Positions 9,431-17,839 of a stretch of 64,000 nt of DNA are shown one piece after another (within the stretch, counting starts at the first letter, position 1; each line of letters begins with the position of its first letter). Made by a program: the position numbers and the translations under genes. The stretch lies in the NCBI RefSeq assembly GCF_009372235.1, contig NZ_ML762922.1, forward strand, positions 263,126 to 327,125, written 5' to 3'. The DNA is from Dickeya oryzae. GTDB lineage: Bacteria; Pseudomonadota; Gammaproteobacteria; Enterobacterales; Enterobacteriaceae. The notes below the pieces were generated by a model. The model did no database searches and was not told where the DNA came from. It saw nothing but the letters and a program-made list of their open reading frames with translations.

Positions 9431-9650
9431 TCAGAGGGATGCCCCATGAATACCGAAGAGGTGTAGTAATCCGGCGATTGCCAGAAATAGAAACGCTATA
9501 CAGCCATGGCCAACCGTTGTTTAGGGGTCTATCCGCCCAGTACCATGTTTGGCATTCATGATTGTAGGACCACATCCATTCTGCCGCTGCACGCTGGACC
9601 TTGGAGTAGCCCCATGTACGTCTTGGTGTGCCCTGTGGTCTCACAATCTA
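9430..9650 (-). pseudogene. IS3/IS150-type transposase C-terminal remnant
   Basis: On the minus strand the frames give a transposase tail: AAAEWMWSYNHE in one frame, then in another frame MPNMVLGG, a stop, and TPKQRLAMAV. This matches the typical end of IS3-family OrfB proteins (WxWxYNxxRPNMxLGGxTPxQ). The frame change and internal stop show that it is dead. Upstream parts and terminal repeats are absent, so this is an old fragment marking past insertion in the accessory region. Confidence 0.65.
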
Positions 9651-9763
9651 TCTAAAAGACCATTGCAGCGAGGTGTCCAGCGCCCTCCTGGTGGGAGGTC
9701 AGCGACTGGGTTGCAACTGCCTCCCACACCGATGAACCTGCCATCAGGAGCCAGGAATGCCGG

Positions 9764-10023
9764 TTATCCTCTCGGACCGTTCGGTTTCTTATCGGCGTCC
9801 ACCGCCTTAACAAACATCTTCCAGTCGTGACTTTCTTCGCGGCAGTTGCTGCACGGAGGCAGCTTCTCGCACTCGCGATTGATCACATCCTCGAAGCCGC
9901 AGTTCTGGCACTCGTATATGCCGGGACTGCCTGGCTTGGTGCCTACACGGCGCAGGCGCTCATATTGCTCGGCATGGTCGGTTAGGCGTACTGCACTGCA
10001 TTGGTACTGCTGTAGAAGGCCAT
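9764..10023 (-). pseudogene. Zinc-ribbon protein gene broken by a 5-base tandem duplication
   Basis: The ATG (10021-10023) is preceded by an AAGGAGAA-type ribosome site. It opens MAFYSSTNAV and then stops early. Removing one copy of the tandem GCAGT GCAGT restores one frame: ...NAVRLTDHAEQYERLRRVG, then IYECQNCGFEDVINRECEKLPPCSNC, ending at the TAA at 9764-9766. The two CxxC pairs (CQNC, CSNC) form a zinc ribbon like the YjdM/rubredoxin-like small ICE proteins. The gene is therefore a very recent pseudogene, or phase-variable if the repeat slips. Function of the intact form unknown. Confidence 0.65.
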
Positions 10024-10383
10024 GATCAGTTCTCCTTGGTAATGGCGTCGGTTGTCAGTTTGGAGGCCAGGGTTGGTGAGGCCAGGTTTTTATGGGAGCA
10101 AAATAGGGGGACACAAGGGATAAACACAATATGTTGTGGTTTTTGCTAGTTGGTGAACTACAACGGATAGAAACGCGATGAAAAGTTTGATGGCACTTTA
10201 TTTGTAAGGGTGAAACTCTATTTCCAAGGATGAATCTTTATTTTCATCCCACAACCTCGAGCTCTTCCTGCCAACACATTACCAACAAAACAAGAAGGCG
10301 TGTACATGCCGCCCCCTTAAGAGGGAAATGCGTTTGGGTAAAACACGCGGGATAGTGCAAATTTCACAGATACACCAAACCCT
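10024..10383. other. Gene-free stretch between remnants
   Basis: About 360 bases of mixed composition with no ORF that looks coding. Nothing recognisable as a complete element end was seen. Confidence 0.4.
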
Positions 10384-10548
10384 TCAGGTACTCTGCCAGC
10401 CTTCCTTGAGCTCCAAGCGTCGATGCTCGACCCATTTGAGGAATACAGCCTTGGTGTACTCGTCGGCCAAGCGCACTGCTTGGCACTTATGCTTGCGGTC
10501 GACTTTAAGGTTGATACCTTTGCCCAGACTCACCGAATGATTCGGCAT
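10384..10548 (-). CDS. Small basic protein, 54 residues
   Basis: An ATG-to-TGA ORF starting MPNHSVSLGKGINLKVDRK, continuing with AVRLADEYTKAVFLKWVEHRR. The composition and helical C-terminal half look genuine and the codon use resembles the ICE backbone. It lies just upstream of and divergent from topB. No family is recognised; it could be the intact remainder of a longer gene. Confidence 0.4.
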   Translation of the reverse strand: MPNHSVSLGKGINLKVDRKHKCQAVRLADEYTKAVFLKWVEHRRLELKEGWQST

Positions 10549-10656
10549 ATCAGATTAGAAAATCAAATACGGTAGTTCGCAATCCATATTCTTTATAAGT
10601 TTATATTCTTGATACAGGAATACTCGACGGCATGATTCACATGCCGAGAGAATTCC

Positions 10657-12669
10657 ATGCGGTTATTTCTGTGTGAAAAGCCTTCTCAGGGCAAAGACAT
10701 CGGGCGTGTGCTGGGTACTACTCAGCGAGGCAATGGTTGCCTCACAGGTTCAGGCATCACCGTGACCTGGTGCATTGGCCATCTCGTTGAAGCGGCACCA
10801 CCCGAAACTTATGGTGAGCAGTACAAACGCTGGTCTATCGAACAGTTGCCGATTATCCCCGAGTGCTGGCGTATCGAAGTCAAATCCAAGACCGCCTCGC
10901 AATTCAACGTCGTCAAAGAGCTTCTGAGCAAGGCAACCGGACTGGTCATCGCGACCGATGCGGATCGTGAAGGCGAACTGATCGCCCGCGAGATCATCGA
11001 GCTATGCGGCTATCGCGGCCCTATCCAACGCCTGTGGCTATCAGCGTTGAACGACACGTCGATCCGCAAAGCCCTGTCGGTTCTCAGACCATCTGACGAG
11101 ACGCTACCGATGTACTTCTCGGCACTGGCTCGTTCCCGTGCGGACTGGCTGATCGGCATGAACCTCAGTCGCCTGTTCACCGTGCTGGGACGACAGGCCG
11201 GATACGACGGCGTACTCTCCGTTGGCCGGGTACAAACCCCGACACTGAAACTGGTTGTCGATCGCGACCGAGAAATTGCACGCTTTGTCTCTGTACCGTT
11301 CTGGGCTGTTGAAGTCGTGCTGTCGAGCGCGGGTCAATCTTTCACTGCAGCCTGGCTGCCACCTGATACAGAGACTGATAATGCGGGTCGCTGTCTGCAG
11401 GAACCCATCGCCCGGCAGGCAACCGAACGTATGCGTGTTACTGGCAGCGCACAGGTAACGTCAGTCGAAACAGAACGCATGCGTGAAAGCCCCCCGCTGC
11501 CGTTCGATCTGGGAACGCTGCAAGAGGTCTGTTCGAGGCAACTGGGCTTCGACGTACAGGAAACGCTGGAAATCGCTCAGGCACTGTACGAAACGCACAA
11601 AGCAACAACGTACCCGCGTTCAGACTCCGGCTACCTGCCCGAAAGCATGTTCGCCGAGGTGCCTATTGTATTCGATAGCTTGCTCAAGACCGATCCAGGC
11701 CTGAGGCCGATCGTCGATCTGTTAGACAGAAACCAGCGCTCACGCGCCTGGAACGACAGCAAAGTTACTGCGCACCATGGCATCATTCCCACGCTCGAAC
11801 CCGCTAACCTGGCAGCCATGAGCGATAAGGAGCGGGCAGTTTATACGCTGATCCGTACCCACTACCTGGCGCAGTTTTTGCCACATCATGAATTCGACCA
11901 TACCACTGCATACCTGTCTTGCGCAGGCGAGATGCTGCAGGCGGTCGGCAAGCAAGTAGTCGTAGTCGGCTGGCGACAGGTATTCACCGAGCCTAAGCCT
12001 GACGACGATGGCGATACCACATCACGCAGTCAGGTTCTGCCACCGCTGAACGAAGGATTGTCCTGCCAGATCACTGGCATCAGCTGCAAAGCACTCAAGA
12101 CATCGCCACCACGCCCTTATACCCAGGGTGAACTGGTTAAAGCGATGAAGAGCGTTGCCAAACTGGTCTCAAATCCACGCCTGAAGCAAACGTTGAAAGA
12201 CACCACCGGTATTGGTACTGAGGCGACACGCGCCAATATCATCAAGGGATTGCTTGACCGTGGCTATCTCTTGAAGAAAGGCAGCTCGGTACGCGCTTCC
12301 GATGCCGCCTTCACACTTATCGATGCCGTTCCCGGTGCCATTGCCGACCCCGGCATGACCGCCATATGGGAACAGGCGTTGGATATGATCGAATCAGGCC
12401 AGCTCACACTCGACGTCTTCATCGACAAGCAGTCAGCCTGGATTGCCCAACTGGTACAGCAGTATCGGGGAGCATCCTTATCCATCAAGATGCCACAGGG
12501 GCCCGCATGCCCTGAATGCAGCACGCCCATGCATCAGAGGCCCGGCAAGAACGGAGCGTTCTGGTCTTGCCCGCGCTATCCCGATTGCAGAGGCTCGCTA
12601 CCTTTCGACGGCGGCAAGCGTAAACGCACCACGCCGCGCAAACGTAACAGCAGTCTCCAGGCATCCTGA
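10657..12669 (+). CDS. topB: DNA topoisomerase III (type IA)
   Basis: A 670-residue protein of the usual TopB size. The Toprim domain has Glu7 in LFLCEKPSQ and DADREGE (101-107). The catalytic Tyr is Tyr319 in TTYPRSDSGYLP. The C-terminus carries a four-Cys zinc finger (CPEC...CPRYPDC). Type IA topoisomerases pass single strands and decatenate DNA. ICEs of this class regularly encode their own copy, thought to assist replication or transfer of the element. It has no near-upstream neighbour on the same strand, so it probably has its own promoter in 10550-10650. Confidence 0.95.
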   Translation: MRLFLCEKPSQGKDIGRVLGTTQRGNGCLTGSGITVTWCIGHLVEAAPPETYGEQYKRWSIEQLPIIPECWRIEVKSKTASQFNVVKELLSKATGLVIATDADREGELIAREIIELCGYRGPIQRLWLSALNDTSIRKALSVLRPSDETLPMYFSALARSRADWLIGMNLSRLFTVLGRQAGYDGVLSVGRVQTPTLKLVVDRDREIARFVSVPFWAVEVVLSSAGQSFTAAWLPPDTETDNAGRCLQEPIARQATERMRVTGSAQVTSVETERMRESPPLPFDLGTLQEVCSRQLGFDVQETLEIAQALYETHKATTYPRSDSGYLPESMFAEVPIVFDSLLKTDPGLRPIVDLLDRNQRSRAWNDSKVTAHHGIIPTLEPANLAAMSDKERAVYTLIRTHYLAQFLPHHEFDHTTAYLSCAGEMLQAVGKQVVVVGWRQVFTEPKPDDDGDTTSRSQVLPPLNEGLSCQITGISCKALKTSPPRPYTQGELVKAMKSVAKLVSNPRLKQTLKDTTGIGTEATRANIIKGLLDRGYLLKKGSSVRASDAAFTLIDAVPGAIADPGMTAIWEQALDMIESGQLTLDVFIDKQSAWIAQLVQQYRGASLSIKMPQGPACPECSTPMHQRPGKNGAFWSCPRYPDCRGSLPFDGGKRKRTTPRKRNSSLQAS

Positions 12670-13193
12670 GTCCCCCTACACCTGAAGAGCCCTGTCACGT
12701 CTTCTTGATGACATGCCGCCATCCCGCGTCCGTGCGGGAATCCCGGCGCACCAGCCTTCTACTAAACCGTGCGCACCTCGCTATGCAACGGCAGCGAGGC
12801 AAGAAGGCAACTCGTCCACGGATCGCACCAGACGCGCTCCCCCTTATCCGACATTTCCGCTCTCCATGAAGGGTTTCCTGATGCCTTGCTCTGATGGTCA
12901 GGTCTGAGGAAACCCTTCCGGGGTTGGCGGTATTCGTTGCCGTGCCCAACGGCGAAAAACTGGGCTCCCTTTGTGTGTGGATACATGCCAGAGGATTCCG
13001 GCCACAACCACGATAACGGCCGGGTGCGATTGCTGCGACAGCGAACGGTTTTGACGACAACCGCATCCTGGAACAGCCCATGGGTGGTTTCTTCCTACCG
13101 AGTCGGAGGCCAGCAGGTCCCCGACACTTTTTCTCCTGAGTGACGACACACCGCTCAGGCCTGTAACCCATAACTCAACAAACAGGAGACTTA
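12670..13193. other. Gene-free leader with a long inverted repeat
   Basis: Between topB and the methyltransferase fragment, both strands have long open frames with Arg/Pro-rich shadow-like translations and no convincing start. The notable structure is the perfect 12-base inverted repeat at 12868-12918, listed separately. Confidence 0.5.
12868..12918. repeat. 12-base perfect inverted repeat (hairpin)
   Basis: GAAGGGTTTCCT at 12868-12879 pairs with AGGAAACCCTTC at 12907-12918 across a 27-base loop. It lies about 280 bases upstream of the truncated DNA methyltransferase gene. It may be a long leader hairpin, a protein-binding site or a single-strand origin; no T-run follows. Confidence 0.6.
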
Positions 13194-13445
13194 ATGGACA
13201 CACACCACACATCCCATATGCTGCAATACGGCAGCGTATGCAGCGGCATCGAGGCAGTCAGCCTCGCCTGGGAGCCACTTGGCCTGCAAGCAGCCTGGTT
13301 CTCGGAAGTTGATCCATTTCCGAATGCCGTACTCGCGTATCGCTATCCCCATATCCCCAATCTCGGCGATATAACTCGCATCGCCGACCGTGTACAAAAC
13401 GGTGAAATCACAGCCCCAGACATTCTTGTCGGCGGTACACCTTGT
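13194..13445 (+). pseudogene. Cytosine DNA methyltransferase, N-terminal fragment
   Basis: Eighty-four residues match a C5-cytosine methyltransferase. Motif I is YGSVCSGIEAVSLAWEPLG, then FSEVDPFPNAVL, then the start of motif IV, DILVGGTPC, whose Cys is the catalytic nucleophile. Homology stops exactly there; the frame continues with 36 unrelated residues to 13553. The C-terminal tail of the same kind of protein appears at 18638-18736, so the gene was interrupted and about 250 central residues lost. An ACAGGAG ribosome site precedes the ATG. In intact ICE relatives this enzyme probably protects the incoming element from restriction. Confidence 0.85.
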
Positions 13446-13577
13446 GTCACTAACGATGCGAAAGTGGGTCTTCCGCAACCTGTTAAGGTATCGGAGAAAA
13501 TCGATCAAGTCCGTGGCATAGTCTCTCTGTCGTTCAGGGAGCTGCTGTGCTGACCCTAGGTACAGAAGATGGTATCT
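13446..13577. other. Unidentified junction segment between dcm fragment and IS3
   Basis: About 130 bases unrelated to the methyltransferase and outside the IS. On the minus strand it reads openly (ERQRDYATDLIDFLRYLN and RLRKTHFRIVSDT), which looks like coding sequence of an unknown gene cut at both ends. It is presumably part of the fragment that arrived with the microcin island. Confidence 0.4.
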
Positions 13578-13644
13578 TGATCTTACCCACCATTAGTGGA
13601 CACGCGACTAAGTGAGTAAACTCTCAAGTAAGAGGTGATTACTC

Positions 13645-13944
13645 ATGACAAAACCAGCATCAACCAGCAAAACAGCCCGTAAACAGTACACACCCGAATT
13701 CCGCGATGAAGCCCTGAAACTCGCTGAACACATCGGTGTCGCTGCCGCTGCCCGCGAGCTCAGCCTGTATGAATCCCAGCTCTACAACTGGCGCAGTAAA
13801 CAACAGCAACAGATGACCTCCTCAGAGCGCGAGAATGAACTGGCGGCCGAAAATGCCCGTCTCAAACGCCAACTGGCGGAACAGGCTGAGGAGCTGGCCA
13901 TTCTCCAAAAGGCTGCGACATACTTCGCGAAGCGCCTGAAATGA
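13645..13944 (+). CDS. IS3-family transposase OrfA
   Basis: A 99-residue protein with the OrfA layout: an N-terminal helix-turn-helix ([20 protein letters not shown] then [16 protein letters not shown]) and a C-terminal leucine zipper ([22 protein letters not shown]). It is intact. Its end overlaps orfB, where IS3 elements use a -1 frameshift to make the OrfAB transposase. OrfA alone binds the ends but cannot move the element. Confidence 0.9.
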   Translation: MTKPASTSKTARKQYTPEFRDEALKLAEHIGVAAAARELSLYESQLYNWRSKQQQQMTSSERENELAAENARLKRQLAEQAEELAILQKAATYFAKRLK

Positions 13945-14784
13945 AGTATGTCTTTATTGAAAAGCATCGGGCAGAGTTCAGTATCAAAGCGATGTGTCGG
14001 GTGCTTCGGGTTGCCCGAAGCGGCTGGTATGCCTGGTGTCTGCGTCGTCACCAACTGAGCCACCGGCAACAGTTCCGGCTCGTTTGTGATGATGCTGTTC
14101 GCAACGCATTCGCTGAGGCAAAACAGCGCTATGGTGCACCACGCCTTGCTGATGAGTTGCCGGAGTACAACATCAAAACCATCGCCGCCAGCCTGCGCCG
14201 TCAGGGATTACGGGCAAAAGCCAGCCGAAAATTCAGCCCGGTCAGCTACCGTGAACATGGTCTGCCGGTATCGGAAAACCTGCTGAAGCAGGACTTTATC
14301 GCCAGCGGCCCGAACCAGAAGTGGGTGGGTGACATCACTTACTTACGTACAGATGAGGGCTGGCTGTATCTGGCGGTGGTGATGGACCTGTGGTCTCGTG
14401 CCGTTATTGGCTGGTCGATGTCCGCACGAATGACGGCGAAACTGGCCTGCGATGCGTTACAGATGGCACTCTGGCGGCGTAAACGCCCGAAAAACGTTAT
14501 CGTTCGGCGGGCAGTACTGTTCAACGGATTATCAGGCATTACTGAAGCGGCACAGCCTGCACGGCAGCATGAGCGCAAAAGGTTGTTGCTACGATAATGC
14601 GTGCGCGGAAAGCTTCTTTCATTCACTGAAAGTGGAATGTATCCACGGAGAGCGTTTTAGCGACCGTGAAATTATGCGGACGACGGTATTTAATTATATC
14701 GAGTGTGATTACAATCGGTGGCGTCGTCACAGTGCCTGTGGCGGTCTCAGCCCGGAACAGTTTGAAAACAAAAACCTCGCTTAG
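13941..14784 (+). pseudogene. IS3-family transposase OrfB, frameshifted
   Basis: OrfB reads correctly to KRPKNVIV. It includes [20 protein letters not shown], the first DDE aspartate region, followed by [13 protein letters not shown]. After the Val, about 11 bases are missing near 14504: the expected HTDRGGQYCS becomes RRAVLF in a wrong frame. The rest continues in another frame as [20 protein letters not shown] ... [16 protein letters not shown] ... GLSPEQFEN, ending at 14784. The deletion removes the second catalytic Asp, so this copy cannot transpose on its own. Confidence 0.88.
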
Positions 14785-14814
14785 GGCTGTGTCCACATTA
14801 CGTGGGTAGGATCA

Positions 14815-15503
14815 TCTAGACATGCCAACTGCTCACGACTAACTACAGCAAGGACTTCCTTCCCTACCAGAGACAATCCGTCATGGCATCATACAAGCCA
14901 CTGGAATGTCCCCCGAACGATCAGCCTCTTAAAAGCACAACGTGTTGATCGCCTATCTGATCGACATATCTCAAGTAACCATTCTTCTCTGTATCTTCCG
15001 CAGTGAAACGGCACTACACAGCGCGTATACAAAGTTATGTGTAGCATGCCAAGGCAACTTTATTTTCATCAAGAAATAACTATCCCAACACAAAAGTCCA
15101 TTTAATATAGTGTGGCATTTTTTTCCTCTGTAAAAATCAAACTTCAATAAATTATATACTATGTTTCGATTTTTAACTCCAGGAGCATTGCTCATCTCAA
15201 TCTTATAGAAAAGCTAATGACTCTTAAGGAAAAATGTTTAAAATTATTACAATCGCAATTGCAATAAAGCGACATTATTATCATTTTTTGTTTATTTTCT
15301 TGTTCAAGAATGGTGCAAATTAAATATAAAACCAAGAAAATTAAAAAAACAACACTATCTGTTTACCATTTGAAATATTTTCATAAAAAAAACAAACAAG
15401 CATATTCAGATTTTATTATTGAAAAAAAGAAGAAAAACTCATAAAACGAAAACAGGGCCAAACGATAGTATTCGTTAATAAAATAAAGATTAAGGAGGAT
15501 ATA
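14815..15503. other. AT-rich upstream region of the microcin-like operon
   Basis: About 690 bases, extremely AT-rich from 15070 onward. It must hold the promoter of the downstream peptide gene. Several AT-rich hexamers could be -10 boxes (for example TATAAA near 15325 and TAATAA near 15477), but none can be singled out. No perfect CRP site is seen, although the E. coli mcc promoter is CRP-dependent. The small minus-strand frame at 14971-15195 has no convincing ribosome site. Confidence 0.5.
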
Positions 15504-15527
15504 ATGATTAGCGTATCCAGCAACTAA
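15504..15527 (+). CDS. mccA: MccA-like heptapeptide precursor, MISVSSN
   Basis: ATG ATT AGC GTA TCC AGC AAC TAA encodes seven residues ending in Asn. A near-perfect Shine-Dalgarno (AAGGAGGA at 15492-15499) stands five bases upstream, far stronger than needed for a random ORF. Known microcin C precursors are very short peptides with an obligatory C-terminal Asn, such as E. coli MRTGNAN, and MccB couples AMP to that Asn through a P-N bond. A hairpin and then mccB follow directly, as in E. coli. The product would be a Trojan-horse peptide-nucleotide processed inside target cells to a non-hydrolysable aspartyl-adenylate that blocks aspartyl-tRNA synthetase. Length, position, terminal Asn and ribosome site all agree; production is not shown. 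Confidence 0.88.
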   Translation: MISVSSN

Positions 15528-15541
15528 TTGCATGCCAAATA

Positions 15542-15563
15542 GACGGGGAAGGTCCTCCCCGTC
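15542..15563 (+). terminator. mccA-mccB intergenic hairpin (attenuator-like)
   Basis: GACGGGGA (15542-15549) pairs with TCCCCGTC (15556-15563) around a six-base loop, followed by ATCCTCTTTTATT. It lies between the peptide gene and mccB. In E. coli the corresponding mccA-mccB terminator makes the short mccA message abundant and lets a minority of transcripts continue into mccB; the same logic is inferred here. Confidence 0.82.
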
Positions 15564-15593
15564 ATCCTCTTTTATTAAATGGAAATTTAACAT

Positions 15594-16643
15594 ATGCTTT
15601 ATACTGGCAAATATATTCAAGTCGGGCGTTATAAAAAAGGAGGAGTCTTCGGAGTAGGCTCTAAGCAGATTATCTTTAACGAAAGAATAGACTTTGAAGA
15701 TATCGTCAAAATAGCAAGTTTTTGGAAAACCCCGTCAGACCCAAATAGCTTCGTTGAAAAAGCAAAAAAAAATTTTCCTGAAATGTCGGTTTCAAAAATC
15801 GAGAATTGTATTCAGTTTCTTTTTGATAACAACAGTTTAATGGAAAATAATGACTTCAACAGCAATGACAGGTATAGCCGAAATAGCCTGTATTATAATT
15901 ATATGGGTGCTAATTCAAAAGACGTTCAGGAAAAAATCCAGAATTCTTCTGTCACCCTTATTGGATGTGGAGGGATAGGTAATCATCTATCCTATCTATT
16001 AGCGACATCTGGTATCGGAAAAATAACATTAGTAGACAATGATAAAGTTGAGCTAAGCAACCTCACTCGCCAAGTTCTGTTTACAGAGAAGGATGTTGGA
16101 AATTCGAAGACAGAGGTGTTGAAGCGTGAACTTTTAAAACGAAGAAATGATGTTGCCATAGATATAATTGAATGTACTATCACTTCTGAAGATGACTTAT
16201 ATAAAATACCAAAATCAGACATCTTTATAATTTCCGCCGACCATCCTTTTAGCTTAATGGATTGGGTAAATTCATACTGTGTCGCGCATAATCAACCTTA
16301 TATCAATGTAGGTTATATTAATGACATCTCCGTAGTCGGACCATTTTTTATCCCTGGAGTCACCTCCTGTTTTAAATGTGCAGAAATCACACCAGACTAT
16401 ACGCAAAAGGATAGTTTAAGTGATTATTTAAAAATAATTAATGGTGATTTCAAAGCTGCAACGTTTCCAGGAGTGAATGGCGTGGCGGCTTCGTATGCAT
16501 TTGGCGATATCATCAAGTTTTTAGGTGGCTTTGGTGATATTTTAAGTAAAAATAAAAGAATAGGAATACACTCCTCCATAATTAAAATTGAAGAGCAATT
16601 GATTCCCAAAAATGAGAGGTGCTTCGTATGTTCTCGCCTATGA
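15594..16643 (+). CDS. mccB: MccB-like peptide adenylyltransferase (ThiF/E1 family)
   Basis: A 349-residue protein, almost exactly the length of E. coli MccB (350). The N-terminal peptide-clamp domain is followed by RYSRNSLYYNYMGAN (93-107). The E1-type nucleotide site is GCGGIGNH (124-131), then LVDNDKVELSNLTRQVLF, with the TRQ arginine that binds ATP phosphate. SADHPF (214-219) follows. Zinc ligands are Cys259/Cys262 and Cys343/Cys346. Many blocks match the remembered E. coli MccB sequence closely (LATSGIG, NLTRQVLF, KTEV-KRELLKR, PYIN-GY-NDI). It uses two ATP to convert the terminal Asn of MccA and attach AMP. No strong ribosome site precedes the ATG, consistent with low expression relative to mccA. 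Codon use is strongly AT-rich. Confidence 0.95.
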   Translation: MLYTGKYIQVGRYKKGGVFGVGSKQIIFNERIDFEDIVKIASFWKTPSDPNSFVEKAKKNFPEMSVSKIENCIQFLFDNNSLMENNDFNSNDRYSRNSLYYNYMGANSKDVQEKIQNSSVTLIGCGGIGNHLSYLLATSGIGKITLVDNDKVELSNLTRQVLFTEKDVGNSKTEVLKRELLKRRNDVAIDIIECTITSEDDLYKIPKSDIFIISADHPFSLMDWVNSYCVAHNQPYINVGYINDISVVGPFFIPGVTSCFKCAEITPDYTQKDSLSDYLKIINGDFKAATFPGVNGVAASYAFGDIIKFLGGFGDILSKNKRIGIHSSIIKIEEQLIPKNERCFVCSRL

Positions 16644-17839
16644 AAAAACTCATTCTATTCAATGTATTATTTAATTCATTCAGAATGCTCATAGGAGCAA
16701 CGTCTGCTATCTATCTATTAAATCACGGACTTAGCTTGATCGATCTTGCATTCATGAAGACTATGCAATCCGTGATATTTTTTATGCTTGATATTCCTTC
16801 ATCATATTTAGCCGATAAAATCAGCCGCAAGTACATGTTAGTTTTATCGGTTATTTTTGGTGGGTTATGGCTGATTATAACAGGAATAGCCGAAAGTAAA
16901 GCCATATTTTATTTAGCCGAAGTATTCAACTCTTTCTCGTTAAGTATATTTGGTGGAGTCTATTTTTCATATCTCATAGATAATACTCAGGATAATGAAA
17001 AAGAAGAAATTCATAAAATCCTTGGAAAAAGCAACAAGTACCAGTATTTATTTATGGCTTTTAGTGCACTCTTAGGCTCCTATCTTTCTTCATACAATGA
17101 CAGACTGGTATGGATTCTAGCTGGCTCCGGATGCCTACTGATTGTCATGACTCTGACATGGTCCTTACCTAAACCGGTAGTGAAGAAAAGACTTGAGAAA
17201 TCCTCTATTTTGGGAGACTTGAAAAAAATCTATGATATTATCAATGACAACTCATCCTCCCTTCACCTTATATTTATTGCCTTAGCGGCCAATATGGTCT
17301 ATTTCCAGATAATCTTACAATATTGGCAGCCTTTCGTTAGTGATAGTTTGAAATTCTATTCCCCAAACGATACCTTTTATGGTTTTTTATTTCTTTTCAT
17401 ATTAATTGCGCAATCAATTTCAGGTTGGATCAGTTCCAACGTAAAAAGCAATGCAAAGCTTTATTTTTATAGCATGATGTTGTTATGGCTCTCCAATATA
17501 ATCTGCTTAGTAGGATTATTGCAATATAACCTTCTTATTCCTGTTTCATTAGTTATTATGTTCGGTGCAAACCAAACACTAACTATGTCTCTCAGAGCAC
17601 ATTACCACTCTCTGATTTCATCTGAACTGAGATCAACATTTGACTCACTGCTATCTTCGCTATCTAAATTAGTTATTTTGGTTTTAATGCCAGGAGTCGT
17701 ACTGCTGACTCAACGATACGGATGGCTGTGTTTAACTTCTGTTTTAGTCGGTTTAACTGTTTTCGCCTCTATCTCATCGTTGCTTATGAAATTAGGAAAG
17801 AGGAACTCATCTATCGTGATCCCAGAGGAGGGCATGTAA
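16628..17839 (+). CDS. mccC: MccC-like MFS exporter
   Basis: A 403-residue membrane protein with about twelve hydrophobic segments, the size of E. coli MccC. The start at 16628 is chosen because GAGGTG (16616-16621) sits six bases upstream; an ATG at 16640 overlapping the mccB stop is the alternative. The Major Facilitator loop motif is seen as YLADKISRKYMLVLS between the second and third segments. It overlaps mccB by 16 bases and ends where the methyltransferase begins. In the E. coli system MccC exports the peptide-nucleotide and gives partial self-immunity; the same is inferred here. Confidence 0.9.
   Translation: MFSPMKKLILFNVLFNSFRMLIGATSAIYLLNHGLSLIDLAFMKTMQSVIFFMLDIPSSYLADKISRKYMLVLSVIFGGLWLIITGIAESKAIFYLAEVFNSFSLSIFGGVYFSYLIDNTQDNEKEEIHKILGKSNKYQYLFMAFSALLGSYLSSYNDRLVWILAGSGCLLIVMTLTWSLPKPVVKKRLEKSSILGDLKKIYDIINDNSSSLHLIFIALAANMVYFQIILQYWQPFVSDSLKFYSPNDTFYGFLFLFILIAQSISGWISSNVKSNAKLYFYSMMLLWLSNIICLVGLLQYNLLIPVSLVIMFGANQTLTMSLRAHYHSLISSELRSTFDSLLSSLSKLVILVLMPGVVLLTQRYGWLCLTSVLVGLTVFASISSLLMKLGKRNSSIVIPEEGM

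Larger units (their letters stand above)
13578..14814 (+). mobile_element. IS3-family insertion sequence, inactive copy
   Basis: The ends are inverted repeats: left TGATCTTACCCACCATTAG... and right, on the opposite strand, TGATCCTACCCACGTAATG.... The element is 1,237 bases long and flanked by a three-base duplication TCT (13575-13577 and 14815-14817), the size expected for IS3. It contains orfA and a broken orfB in the usual overlapping arrangement. A shrunken relative lies at 62287-62683. Confidence 0.88.

Noticed and set aside
12695..13171. 158-residue and overlapping frames on both strands after topB
   Set aside because: Arg/Pro/Gly-rich translations in several overlapping frames with no family signal; consistent with GC-rich non-coding sequence.
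14971..15195. 74-residue minus-strand ORF upstream of the microcin operon
   Set aside because: No ribosome site, no recognisable domain and position in AT-rich promoter-like DNA; probably chance.
15504..15527. The possibility that MISVSSN is a chance ORF
   Set aside because: Strong Shine-Dalgarno, terminal Asn, following attenuator-like hairpin and adjacent mccB make chance unlikely.
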